Of a stretch of 39,597 bases of DNA, positions 24,664-33,020 are shown piece after piece. Both the position numbers and the translations under genes were made by a program. Source of the DNA: Lachnospiraceae bacterium. Its GTDB lineage: Bacteria; Bacillota; Clostridia; Lachnospirales; Lachnospiraceae. The notes under the pieces were generated by a model. The model did no database searches. It was not told the DNA's origin and saw nothing but the letters and a program-made list of their open reading frames with translations. Numbering within the stretch: the stretch's first letter is position 1; every line of letters begins with the position of its first letter. Location of the stretch: assembly GCA_029225485.1 (NCBI GenBank), contig JAQXWO010000140.1:1-39597 (forward strand), given 5' to 3'.

Positions 24664-26415
24664 ATGAGCCAAAGTAATATCAATGAAAAAACGCAGTATT
24701 CTCGAAAAATATGGAATTTGAGACAGCAGGGAAAACTGACAGAGGCAATAAAAGTTTGCGGGGATGCTGTTCATGAATTTGCTGATTCTAACTTTTTCTA
24801 TAAGATTCATGGAGATTTGTTTTTTGAGAATGGTCAATTGGACGAAGCACTGGATTCTTATTTGAAATATTTGGATAAAATAAAAAAAGAACCCGAATAT
24901 TTTACAAATTTCACAAAGTTTTTTCAACGTTTAAATTACAGAAAATCCATAGATGAGAGGGTATTTAATCATCTTGCGAAAATAGTGGTTTGTGAAGGAT
25001 ATCCATATGTTTTACGAAATGGTATGGTCAGACTTTTGATGGATACGTTTGGAGTGCCGGAGGAACTGGAACAGGCCATATCCCGGGCTATGGGAAAGAT
25101 TCAGTTTGAAATAGTCAAGGCGGATTATGAAGACATATGTAGAAAAGGAAAATGCAGAGAAATCATTTATTTAGTGAGAATTTCAGAGAAAACATGTATT
25201 AGAGAAGAGGATAGTTTCAATCGTTATATTCTGAAAAGGCTTGAAGGGAATAAATTATATGAGCAGGCTGTCAGATGGACAAAGAAGATCTTAAATTACA
25301 GCAGCGATGCAGTTATAATTCGGACCCTGTTTCGTTTATGCAGGGAAAGCTCTGATTACAGTGTGGCGGAAGAATATCTGGAAAAAAACGATATTGTCGA
25401 TTGGGAAGAGTTCAACATCCAGTATGAGCTTGTAATGTATTTTGATTCGATTGGAGATGAAGTAAGCAGAAACCGGGCACTGGAATATATTGAAAAATCA
25501 TCTGTGAACAGCCTGCCGATTCTCAGAACACTGTTCAAATTTTATGTTAAATTCAATAAGCTGGACAAGGCAAAAGCGGTTCAGGAAAAAATCGCAAATT
25601 TTAAAAAAAGCAGGACTACGCAAAAAGCAAAGAAAGAGACGGAAAATATTGTATGGGATCGACTCAGGACACTGGTGACAGAACAGGAACATAACAGACA
25701 GCTTCTTGCAATGTCTGAACTGATCAAAGGATTTTCCCATGAGTTGGGACAGCCTATAACAAATATTCGGTATGCGGTACAGCTGTTTTATATGAAAAAT
25801 AAAAAAACAAATCAGAAAATCAGTGCGGAAGAGCAGGAATTATTTGATGGCATACTACGGCAGACAGAAAGAGTGGGAAAATTGCTGGATCGTTTTTCTC
25901 CTATTGTATCGAGTAAAAGTATAAAAGAATTTTTTAATGTTTATGAAGCAATATGTAGTATCTTTGATGAACTGTCATCTCGTCTTCATAATGAAGGGAT
26001 CCGTTACAGCGTAGGTGGAGATAAGAATTGCAGAATTTATGGCGAAAAATTACAGTTTGGACAGGTATTTTATAATCTGATTATTAATTCTATCTATGCA
26101 ATCAGGCACCGGAGAACGGAAGGAAAAATCGAGGTAAGGATTGAAAGCAGAGAAAATATCCTGAAAATAGAATTCAGTGATAATGGTATCGGAATACCTC
26201 CGGAATTAAGCAGAAAGATTTTTAACCCGTTTTTTTCTACCAAGGACAAAGAGGTGGAAGAAGGTGGAGAAGGACTTGGATTATTTATTGTATGGAATAT
26301 TTTAAAAATTTTTTCCGGCAAAATCTATGTTGATGAAAAATACGGTCAGGGAGCAAAGTTTGTAATAGAAATAAATGAAAAGGAGAATAAAAATGTTTCA
26401 CATTTTAGTTGTTGA
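24664..26415 (+). CDS. Cytosolic histidine kinase with TPR-like sensor region
   Basis: A 583-residue kinase with no membrane helix or signal peptide. Residues about 1-330 are helical and TPR-like (for example GKLTEAIKVCGDAVHEF and NGQLDEALDSYLKYLDK). The kinase core follows: His359 in GFSHELGQPITNIRYAV, Asn475 in LIINSIYAI, DNGIGIP, FNPFFSTK and GGEGLGLFIVWNI. All phosphotransfer and ATP-binding motifs are intact. The binding site before the ATG is weak. The last 23 bases overlap the start of a stand-alone receiver gene, and a PIN nuclease gene follows. The layout recalls DtcA of the Detocs anti-phage system; a role in sensing an intracellular event is inferred. The gene is AT-rich. Confidence 0.87.
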   Translation: MSQSNINEKTQYSRKIWNLRQQGKLTEAIKVCGDAVHEFADSNFFYKIHGDLFFENGQLDEALDSYLKYLDKIKKEPEYFTNFTKFFQRLNYRKSIDERVFNHLAKIVVCEGYPYVLRNGMVRLLMDTFGVPEELEQAISRAMGKIQFEIVKADYEDICRKGKCREIIYLVRISEKTCIREEDSFNRYILKRLEGNKLYEQAVRWTKKILNYSSDAVIIRTLFRLCRESSDYSVAEEYLEKNDIVDWEEFNIQYELVMYFDSIGDEVSRNRALEYIEKSSVNSLPILRTLFKFYVKFNKLDKAKAVQEKIANFKKSRTTQKAKKETENIVWDRLRTLVTEQEHNRQLLAMSELIKGFSHELGQPITNIRYAVQLFYMKNKKTNQKISAEEQELFDGILRQTERVGKLLDRFSPIVSSKSIKEFFNVYEAICSIFDELSSRLHNEGIRYSVGGDKNCRIYGEKLQFGQVFYNLIINSIYAIRHRRTEGKIEVRIESRENILKIEFSDNGIGIPPELSRKIFNPFFSTKDKEVEEGGEGLGLFIVWNILKIFSGKIYVDEKYGQGAKFVIEINEKENKNVSHFSC

Positions 26416-26809
26416 GGATGAAAAAGACACTGCAGAATATGTAAAACAGGCGTTGGAACTGGAAGGAATGCAGGCTGATATTGCCTATGACGGACAGGAA
26501 GGTTTGGCGATGTTTCGGAGTAAGGAATATGATTTGCTTTTGCTGGATTTACAGATGCCTAAAATGACAGGAGAAGAACTTCTAAAAGAAATAAGGAAAG
26601 AAAATCCGTATATAGATATTATAGTATATACGAATTTTGAGAGATTTGGGGACATAAAAAAACTTGTTAATATGGGAATTAATGGATATGTGAATAAAGG
26701 ACCAAATGCGGATCTTGGAGAATTAGTGGATATGATAAAGGGAAAACTGGAGCCGCTGGATGAGGAGGATATGATTCGTCTGATAAAAAGTACGGACGAG
26801 ATAAAGTAA
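26393..26809 (+). CDS. Stand-alone receiver-domain protein
   Basis: A 138-residue CheY-like protein with a complete phospho-acceptor site: acidic residues in VVEDE (8-10), Asp52 in LLLLDLQMP, Thr80 in IIVYTNF and Lys102 in YVNKGP. After the receiver only a charged tail of about 20 residues remains, so there is no DNA-binding or enzymatic output domain. The ATG at 26393 with AAGGAG 7 bases upstream is preferred to 26375. It overlaps the kinase gene by 23 bases and ends 13 bases before the PIN gene. It could be the direct output (binding the PIN protein) or a phosphate sink like DtcB. Confidence 0.9.
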   Translation: MFHILVVEDEKDTAEYVKQALELEGMQADIAYDGQEGLAMFRSKEYDLLLLDLQMPKMTGEELLKEIRKENPYIDIIVYTNFERFGDIKKLVNMGINGYVNKGPNADLGELVDMIKGKLEPLDEEDMIRLIKSTDEIK

Positions 26810-26822
26810 AAAAGGGGTTTCT

Positions 26823-27368
26823 ATGGCAAAGTATTTATTAGATACGAATGCGTATTTTGAAATTTTAAAATATGTTGTTGGTCAGGAAGATAATGAAATA
26901 ATCCGCAGAATTATAAATGAAAAGTGTTACATTTCCAAGTTGACTAAAATAGAAATCATTTCTGTGATAGGAAAATACTCCCGCGGGCAGAGTAAGCAGA
27001 TCCAGATATGTGACAGAGTGCATGAAGATTCAGCAGATAAATGTGGCAGACGTTATGTTATTGCAGAACGCAGAAAGTGGAATTCCAGAAAATTGAGGGA
27101 CTGGATGAAACTGGAAAAAGAAATTACGAATGGAACCAATGAAAAGATTAAAATTGAAGTTCTGGAAATAAATCCGAAGGTGGTAAGCGAAGCAGAACGT
27201 TTTATACAGCATGCACTGAAGCAAAATTTTAAGTCTATGGATGCGATGATTCTTGGAACAGCCAGTGCATATTCAGAACAGGGAAATGAAATGATAGTTG
27301 TAACTGCCGATAAAGGTTTGAAGGCAGGGATGAATCGTATAGGTTTTTCGTATTTATCATTAGTTTAG
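26823..27368 (+). CDS. PIN-domain protein, probable ribonuclease
   Basis: A 181-residue PIN-fold protein. The acidic catalytic residues are all visible: Asp7 in KYLLDTNAYFE, Glu44 in LTKIEIIS, Asp140 in KSMDAMILGTA and Asp163 in VVTADKGLK. PIN proteins are metal-dependent RNases, often VapC-type toxins. A longer, charged middle (about 55-110) separates the first and second halves. No VapB-like antitoxin gene lies next to it; the partners are instead a kinase and a receiver. AAAGGGG precedes the ATG. The 78-base gap to buk holds no clear terminator. Confidence 0.87.
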   Translation: MAKYLLDTNAYFEILKYVVGQEDNEIIRRIINEKCYISKLTKIEIISVIGKYSRGQSKQIQICDRVHEDSADKCGRRYVIAERRKWNSRKLRDWMKLEKEITNGTNEKIKIEVLEINPKVVSEAERFIQHALKQNFKSMDAMILGTASAYSEQGNEMIVVTADKGLKAGMNRIGFSYLSLV

Positions 27369-27446
27369 CAGACATTATCAGTGTTTGTTTTATTTTACTA
27401 TGATATGGTAATAAATATTATATTTTGACAACAGGAAGTGCATACA

Positions 27447-28559
27447 ATGAACAGCAATTCAGAAATCTACCGTATTTTTATTATAAATCCCGGTTCTACC
27501 TCAACCAAGCTTTCCATGTTTGAGAATGAGGACAATTTATTTACCACGGATGTGTTTCATGATTCTTCGGTTCTGAAAGAATTCCCAACGATCAACGACC
27601 AGCTGGACTACCGCATGCAGGTGGTGGAGGATTTTCTGAAGGAGCATCAGATTGATCTGACCGGTTTGGATGCCATTGTGGGCCGGGGAGGCGGATGTTA
27701 TCCGGTAGAAGGAGGTATCTACCAGATTGATGACCGTCTGATCCAGGATACCCGGGAAGCAAAGGGAGGTCTGTACCATGCCTCCATGCTGGGTGTACAG
27801 ATGGCCAGTGAGCTTCAGAAAGAGTATGGAGGAATCATGCTGATGATGGATCCGCCTGTGGTGGATGAACTGTGTGATCTGGCCCGCATTACCGGTGTCA
27901 AAGGGATTTACCGCAGGACTGCGGCCCATGTATTGAATCTGAAAGAGACGGCGAGACGTCACGCGGTGTCCATGGGAAGACGGTATGAGGACTGCAATTT
28001 CATTGTCTGCCATATCGACGGAGGCATTACGGTGACAGCGCATGAAAAGGGAAGGATGATCGATGCCAATGACGGAGGCGGAGGCGAAGGTCCGTTTACG
28101 CCGACCCGTATGGGCTCAATGGCAGTGACGGATGTGATCCGGCAGCTGAAGGACAGGACGCCGGAGGAGATGCGGTCGCTGTGCAGCCAGACAGGAGGGC
28201 TGTCCAGCCATTTCGGTACTTCCAATTCTGACACGATCCATCGTATGGTGGAAGCAGGTGATCCGGAGGCTGTCCGTGTGTGGAATGCCATGATCTATCA
28301 GGTCAGCAAGTGGATCGGTTCCATGAGTACAGTTTTGAAAGGACAGGTGGATGGAATCCTTCTGACCGGGGGACTGGTGCGCTTCCGGGATGTGGTGGAC
28401 CAGATCCGGGAGAACTGCGGATGGATCGCTCCGGTCAGCGTCTACCCGGGAGAATTCGAGCAGGAGGCCATGGCGGCGGGAGCATTGCGCATCCTGCGGG
28501 GAGAAGAAGAAGCGAAGATCTATTCCGGAAGGCCGGTGTGGGAAGGATTTCAGGATTGA
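27447..28559 (+). CDS. buk: Butyrate kinase
   Basis: A 370-residue ASKHA-fold acyl kinase that interconverts butyryl phosphate plus ADP with butyrate plus ATP. IINPGSTSTKLSMF is the N-terminal phosphate-1 motif. VGRGGG, GVKGIYRRTAAHVLN, CHIDGGITVTAHEKG, DANDGGGGEGPFTPTR and LLTGGLVRF are the other butyrate-kinase signatures that separate it from acetate kinase. The ATG at 27447, 8 bases after AGGAAG, is preferred to a GTG at 27438. The usual partner ptb (phosphotransbutyrylase) is not adjacent in this window. Codon use returns to the GC-richer style of the flanking chromosome. Confidence 0.95.
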   Translation: MNSNSEIYRIFIINPGSTSTKLSMFENEDNLFTTDVFHDSSVLKEFPTINDQLDYRMQVVEDFLKEHQIDLTGLDAIVGRGGGCYPVEGGIYQIDDRLIQDTREAKGGLYHASMLGVQMASELQKEYGGIMLMMDPPVVDELCDLARITGVKGIYRRTAAHVLNLKETARRHAVSMGRRYEDCNFIVCHIDGGITVTAHEKGRMIDANDGGGGEGPFTPTRMGSMAVTDVIRQLKDRTPEEMRSLCSQTGGLSSHFGTSNSDTIHRMVEAGDPEAVRVWNAMIYQVSKWIGSMSTVLKGQVDGILLTGGLVRFRDVVDQIRENCGWIAPVSVYPGEFEQEAMAAGALRILRGEEEAKIYSGRPVWEGFQD

Positions 28560-28607
28560 CAGGTTTTGACTGTTTCACGACAGAAAGATACATCAGGAGG
28601 ATGATTT

Positions 28608-31600
28608 ATGATAAACCGGACGATGATCCGACATATGGCAGGATCCGCTGCTTTTTCGAAAGGAGAAGACCTGTATCTGAGCAATAAGATCTATAATTTT
28701 TCTATAGAGGTGGACGAGGAAGATGATCCGGTAGACTGTATCGAGGCTCAGGTAAAAGGCAGCGGCCGCAATCGGTATGATGTCATGCTGAAGTATGACT
28801 ATGAAACGGGCAGCCTGGAGGAATCCTACTGTGACTGTCCTGCTTTTTACAGTTACAGCGGGATCTGTAAACATTGTGTGGCGGTGGCGCTGAAATATCT
28901 GGACTATCAGAAAAGCCATCAAAAAGAACGTCAGGAAACGGCTGCCGGAGACAGTGTGCCGGAGGAGCTCCGCAGGCTGATGCAGGCGTTGGGCATACCG
29001 ACGGATGATGAGGATTCTGAGGAGAGCCAGCGGGATGTTTTTTCGGACGGATTCGGGCAGGATAAGGCACGTACGAATACCAGAGGCAGGGGAGGAAAAG
29101 CTTCCCGCGCAGCGCAGGCCATGCAGACCACTCCGTCGATCCAGCGTCTGCTGACAAATCAGGTCAGCCAGAGGATGTCCAGGCTGCAAAGCAGCGTACA
29201 CGAAGAGGTATCTCTGGATCCGTATCTGACGTATTCATACGGGGAAATGCATCTGGAATTTAAACTGGGAATTAAGCAGAAATACGTCCTGAAGGATGTC
29301 TTTGCCCTGACCCGCCGGATCCGGAATCAGGAGGAGTATGCTTATGGGCAGAAACTGAAATTTCTGCATACGATAGATGCATTTACACCGGAATCGCAGA
29401 AGCTGGTGAAATTTTTGATGGACTGGACGGAAAAGAACCGGCAGCGGTTCCTGCAGACTACATATTATGGATATTCTTACAGCTCCACTCCCCAGGAGCT
29501 TCGCCATATGCCTCTTTCGCCCTCTGATCTGGAGGATTTTCTGGAGGCCGTGGAGGATCGGGAGTTTACGGCGCAGATCGGGAATACACCGGAACAGATG
29601 TGGCATGTGACCGGGGAGCCGGTGCCGAGGACCATGGAGATCTGCGGAAAGAAGGACGGCATTGAAGTTTCCGTCAATTATCTTTCCGGAATTGCGGGAA
29701 ACCGGTATTATATTTATTTTCAGGAGCCTCTGATCCACCTGATACCCAGAGAGACGCTGGAGCCCATCAGCGGATTTCTGAATTGTATGGCTGATATTCC
29801 GGACCGGAAGATCCGGATCGCGAAGGAAGATGTGCCTCTGTTCTGCCGGGAACTGCTGCCGGCTCTGGAGCAGACCTATGAGTGTACGAAGAAAAACTTT
29901 GATGCGGAGGCCTATGGAGTATTTCCGGTATCCTTTGAGATCTATCTGGATGCGCCTCAGAAGCAGTTTGTGACCTGCAAAGTGCTGGCAGTCTACGGAG
30001 AGAAGAAATACAATGTTTATGCTCCGACGGTATCCATGGCGTCCCGGGATATGATAAAAGAGGAAGAGGTAAAGAAAGTCGTTTCCTCTTACTGCAATGC
30101 GTACGATGACAAAGAGCATATGATGGTGCTGGCGGAGAATGAGGATCTGCTGTACGAGCTGCTGGTTCACGGGATTCCCAGGTTTCAGGAGCTGGGTGAG
30201 GTGTTCGTATCGGATGCCATCAAACGGATCCGCGTCTCATCCGCGCCGAAGGTATCCGTGGGACTGTCGGTGAACGGAGACTGGCTGGAGTTGCAGATGA
30301 CCTCCGAGGACATGTCCAGGGAGGAGCTGATCGAGATCCTGTCCCGCTACAACAGAAAGAAGAAATTTTATCGCCTGAAAAACGGTGATTTTGTCAATAT
30401 GGAAGATGAGGGGATGGCGGCGCTTCTGGAAATGCAGAAAGGCCTGAATCTGACGCCGTCCCAGCTGAAAAAGGAAAAGGTGGAACTGCCCAGATACCGT
30501 GCGCTGTATCTGGACGGAGAGCTTTGCCAGAGCCAGTCCCTGCCGGTGAACCGGAACCGGGCATTCCGCTCCCTGATCCGGAATATGAAGACGGTGGAGG
30601 ACAATGATTTTGAGATTCCGCCGGAGCTGGAACCGGTTCTCAGGGAGTATCAGAAAAGAGGATTTCTCTGGATCAAGACCCTCTGTCACAACGGTTTTGG
30701 AGGGATCCTGGCAGACGATATGGGACTGGGGAAGACGCTGCAGGTGATCGCGTTTCTGGTGTCGGAGTTAAGCGGATCCGGCAGTTCAGATGAAGTCTCT
30801 TGTGGTAAAGAGCCGGATGGCAGACAGGAGCTGCGCCGTACTCTGATCGTGTGTCCGGCTTCTCTTGTGTTCAACTGGCATGCAGAGTTTGAAAAGTTTG
30901 CGCCTCAGCTGTCGGTTAAGATGGTCACCGGCACGGCGGCGGAGCGGAAGGAGATCGTGGAGCAGGCGGGAGAACAGGAGATTCTGGTGACCTCCTATGA
31001 TCTGCTGAAGCGTGATCTGGCCAATTATGAAGGAATAAAGTTTTTCTGCGAAGTCATTGACGAGGCGCAGTACATCAAGAATCATAATACACAGGCAGCA
31101 AAGGCAGTCAAGGAGATCAGTGCAGGCTTTCGTCTGGCGCTGACCGGCACGCCTATTGAAAACAGACTGAGTGAACTGTGGAGTATTTTTGATTATCTGA
31201 TGCCGGGATTTCTCTACGGATATCAGAAATTCCGGGAAGAGATCGAGACACCGGTGCTGCAGCACCAGGATGAGGCGGCCATGAACCGCCTGCAGAAAAT
31301 GATCCGTCCATTTGTGCTGCGCCGTCTGAAAAAGGAAGTGCTGACAGACCTGCCGGACAAGCTGGAGGAGTGCATTTATGCGAAGATGGAGGGCGAGCAG
31401 CAGTCCCTCTATGATGCCCATGTGAAACGGCTGCGCATGATGCTGGACAAAGACAGTGAGGAGGAATTCAACCGTTCCAAAATCCAGATATTGTCAGAAC
31501 TGACCAGGCTGCGTCAGATCTGCTGCGATCCGGCGCTTTTGTTTGAAGGATATCAGGGAAATTCCTCCAAGACAGAGGTGTGCATCGACCTGATCAAAAA

Positions 31601-32072
31601 TGCAGTCAGCGGCGGCCACAAGATCCTGCTGTTTTCCCAGTTTACCTCCATGCTGGAGCGGCTGCAGCAGCGCATGGAGGAGGAAAAGATCTCGTATTAT
31701 GTGCTGACCGGATCCACCAGCAAGGAGAAACGTCGGGCTCTTGTGGAAGCCTTTCAGAAGGATGATACTTCGGTATTCTGTATTTCCCTGAAGGCCGGAG
31801 GCACCGGGCTGAACCTGACGGCGGCGGATATCGTGATCCATTACGACCCCTGGTGGAATCTGGCAGTTCAGAATCAGGCCACGGACCGGGCTCACCGGAT
31901 CGGTCAGGAGAATGTGGTCAGCGTCTATAAGCTGATCACCAAGGGAACTATTGAGGAGAGCATTACAAAGCTTCAGGAGAAGAAACATGAGCTGGCTGAC
32001 CAGGTGCTGGGAAGCGGCGGGCTGGACGGCGGCAGCTTCACGAAGGAAGAGCTGCTGGAGCTGCTGAAGTAA
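28608..32072 (+). CDS. SWIM zinc finger and SNF2-family helicase
   Basis: A 1154-residue protein. An N-terminal SWIM zinc finger (CDCPAFYSYSGICKHC, about residues 76-91) may bind nucleic acid or protein. A bacterial SNF2-associated region follows. The ATPase spans about 660-1150: Walker A in LADDMGLGKTLQVIAFL (about 702-712), VIDEAQYIKNHNTQAAK, LTGTPIENRLSELWSIF, then the C-terminal lobe with LLFSQFTSML, SLKAGGTGLNLTAADIV and ATDRAHRIGQ. These proteins move along double-stranded DNA and remodel bound proteins; the role in this genus is unknown. AGGAGG precedes the ATG. The insertion between motifs I and Ia (about 725-740) is low-complexity. Confidence 0.93.
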   Translation: MINRTMIRHMAGSAAFSKGEDLYLSNKIYNFSIEVDEEDDPVDCIEAQVKGSGRNRYDVMLKYDYETGSLEESYCDCPAFYSYSGICKHCVAVALKYLDYQKSHQKERQETAAGDSVPEELRRLMQALGIPTDDEDSEESQRDVFSDGFGQDKARTNTRGRGGKASRAAQAMQTTPSIQRLLTNQVSQRMSRLQSSVHEEVSLDPYLTYSYGEMHLEFKLGIKQKYVLKDVFALTRRIRNQEEYAYGQKLKFLHTIDAFTPESQKLVKFLMDWTEKNRQRFLQTTYYGYSYSSTPQELRHMPLSPSDLEDFLEAVEDREFTAQIGNTPEQMWHVTGEPVPRTMEICGKKDGIEVSVNYLSGIAGNRYYIYFQEPLIHLIPRETLEPISGFLNCMADIPDRKIRIAKEDVPLFCRELLPALEQTYECTKKNFDAEAYGVFPVSFEIYLDAPQKQFVTCKVLAVYGEKKYNVYAPTVSMASRDMIKEEEVKKVVSSYCNAYDDKEHMMVLAENEDLLYELLVHGIPRFQELGEVFVSDAIKRIRVSSAPKVSVGLSVNGDWLELQMTSEDMSREELIEILSRYNRKKKFYRLKNGDFVNMEDEGMAALLEMQKGLNLTPSQLKKEKVELPRYRALYLDGELCQSQSLPVNRNRAFRSLIRNMKTVEDNDFEIPPELEPVLREYQKRGFLWIKTLCHNGFGGILADDMGLGKTLQVIAFLVSELSGSGSSDEVSCGKEPDGRQELRRTLIVCPASLVFNWHAEFEKFAPQLSVKMVTGTAAERKEIVEQAGEQEILVTSYDLLKRDLANYEGIKFFCEVIDEAQYIKNHNTQAAKAVKEISAGFRLALTGTPIENRLSELWSIFDYLMPGFLYGYQKFREEIETPVLQHQDEAAMNRLQKMIRPFVLRRLKKEVLTDLPDKLEECIYAKMEGEQQSLYDAHVKRLRMMLDKDSEEEFNRSKIQILSELTRLRQICCDPALLFEGYQGNSSKTEVCIDLIKNAVSGGHKILLFSQFTSMLERLQQRMEEEKISYYVLTGSTSKEKRRALVEAFQKDDTSVFCISLKAGGTGLNLTAADIVIHYDPWWNLAVQNQATDRAHRIGQENVVSVYKLITKGTIEESITKLQEKKHELADQVLGSGGLDGGSFTKEELLELLK

Positions 32073-32098
32073 ATGAGAGGGGTATTTCACAATGGGAC

Positions 32099-32256
32099 GC
32101 CCTGTACTGCCGCATATCCGCGTGTGCTGCCTCCGTCCCGGACATTTGCAGAATTTGTCTGCCGGTGCAGGACGGAGATCGTCCTTCGCCGGTCAGACAG
32201 ATTCTGCAGATGTCCGTTCCGAGGTCAGACACGCCGGATATGCGGCAGTGCAGGGC
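32099..32256. repeat. Long hairpin repeat, copy B
   Basis: It fills much of the 297-base gap before the LUD gene. 32114-32144 is identical to 20923-20953 of copy A (31 bases). The arms pair as in copy A: outer GCCCTGTACTGCCGCATATC with its complement at the right end (one G-U), inner AGAATTTGTCTG with CAGACAGATTCT, and a tip CCGG..GGACG/CGTCC..CCGG. The right flank GGCTGTGTATCAAATG matches copy A. Downstream, ACGGAA-ca-TTCCGT (32296-32309) is a small separate palindrome. Confidence 0.87.
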
Positions 32257-32369
32257 TGTGTATCAAATGGGGAAAAGATGCCAGGAGTGTGCAACACGGA
32301 ACATTCCGTCAAGTATCTTTGCATCTTAATAGCATATCAATGGTTGAGGTACGGAAAGGAGATTTGATT

Positions 32370-33005
32370 ATGACACCGAAGCAGAAATATTATGAGAATA
32401 TTGCGAAAACAGTGATTAAAAATTTAGAGAAACGCCAGATGGAGGGATATTATTGTCCTGACAGGGCGTCGGCGGTGGAGAAGGCGCTTTCCCTGATGCC
32501 GGAGGGTTCCAGTATTGGATGGGGCGGTTCCATGACCTTGGGTGAATCGGGGCTGATGGATGCCATTGCCGGAGGTCAGTATGAGCTGATCGACCGGAAT
32601 ACGGCAAAGACTCCGGAGGAGAAGCGGGCGATGGGAGGACGGCTCTGCTGTTCGGATTATTTTCTGATGAGTACCAATGCGATCACCGTTAAGGGCGAAC
32701 TGGTCAATATGGACGGGTTTGGAAATCGTGTGGCCTTTCTCTGCTACGGACCGCAGAATGTGATCGTTCTGGCAGGCATCAATAAGGTGGTCCGTGATGT
32801 GGAGAGCGGGATCCAGCGGATCCGCACCGCAGCTGCGCCGCCAAATACGGTGCGTCTGGACAAGAAAACGCCCTGCGCGCTGACCGGAGTGTGCGGAGAC
32901 TGTCATGCGCCGGACTGCATCTGCAGCCAGCTGGTGATTACGAGACATTCCAGCGTGCCGGGACGGATCAAGGTGATCCTGGTCGGGGAGGAACTGGGAT
33001 ATTAA
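32370..33005 (+). CDS. LUD-domain protein (LutC/YkgG-like)
   Basis: A 211-residue LUD-domain protein. GSSIGWGGSMTLGESGLMD, RLCCSDYFLMSTNAIT, GELVNMDGFGNRVAFLCYG and NVIVLAGINKVV are the conserved blocks of this family, whose best-known members belong to lactate-utilisation complexes (LutC). A Cys-rich segment (CALTGVCGDCHAPDC) near the C-terminus is typical of the stand-alone clostridial form. No lutA or lutB gene is nearby, so a lactate role should not be assumed. The ATG at 32370 with AAGGAG at 32356-32361 is chosen; the open frame continues upstream through a hairpin repeat. Confidence 0.87.
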   Translation: MTPKQKYYENIAKTVIKNLEKRQMEGYYCPDRASAVEKALSLMPEGSSIGWGGSMTLGESGLMDAIAGGQYELIDRNTAKTPEEKRAMGGRLCCSDYFLMSTNAITVKGELVNMDGFGNRVAFLCYGPQNVIVLAGINKVVRDVESGIQRIRTAAAPPNTVRLDKKTPCALTGVCGDCHAPDCICSQLVITRHSSVPGRIKVILVGEELGY

Positions 33006-33020
33006 GGGAGGAAAACTGTT

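Noticed and set aside
26823-27368. Classic VapBC toxin-antitoxin pair
   Set aside because: No small AbrB- or RHH-type antitoxin gene adjoins the PIN gene; its neighbours are a receiver and the buk gene, and the PIN protein is longer than typical VapC.
28280-28687. 135-codon + frame overlapping the end of buk and start of the helicase gene
   Set aside because: It overlaps two well-supported genes in another frame and has no domain evidence.
32073-32369. Upstream extension of the LUD protein or a separate small gene
   Set aside because: The open frame overlaps hairpin repeat B and is not protein-like; a good binding site fixes the start at 32370.
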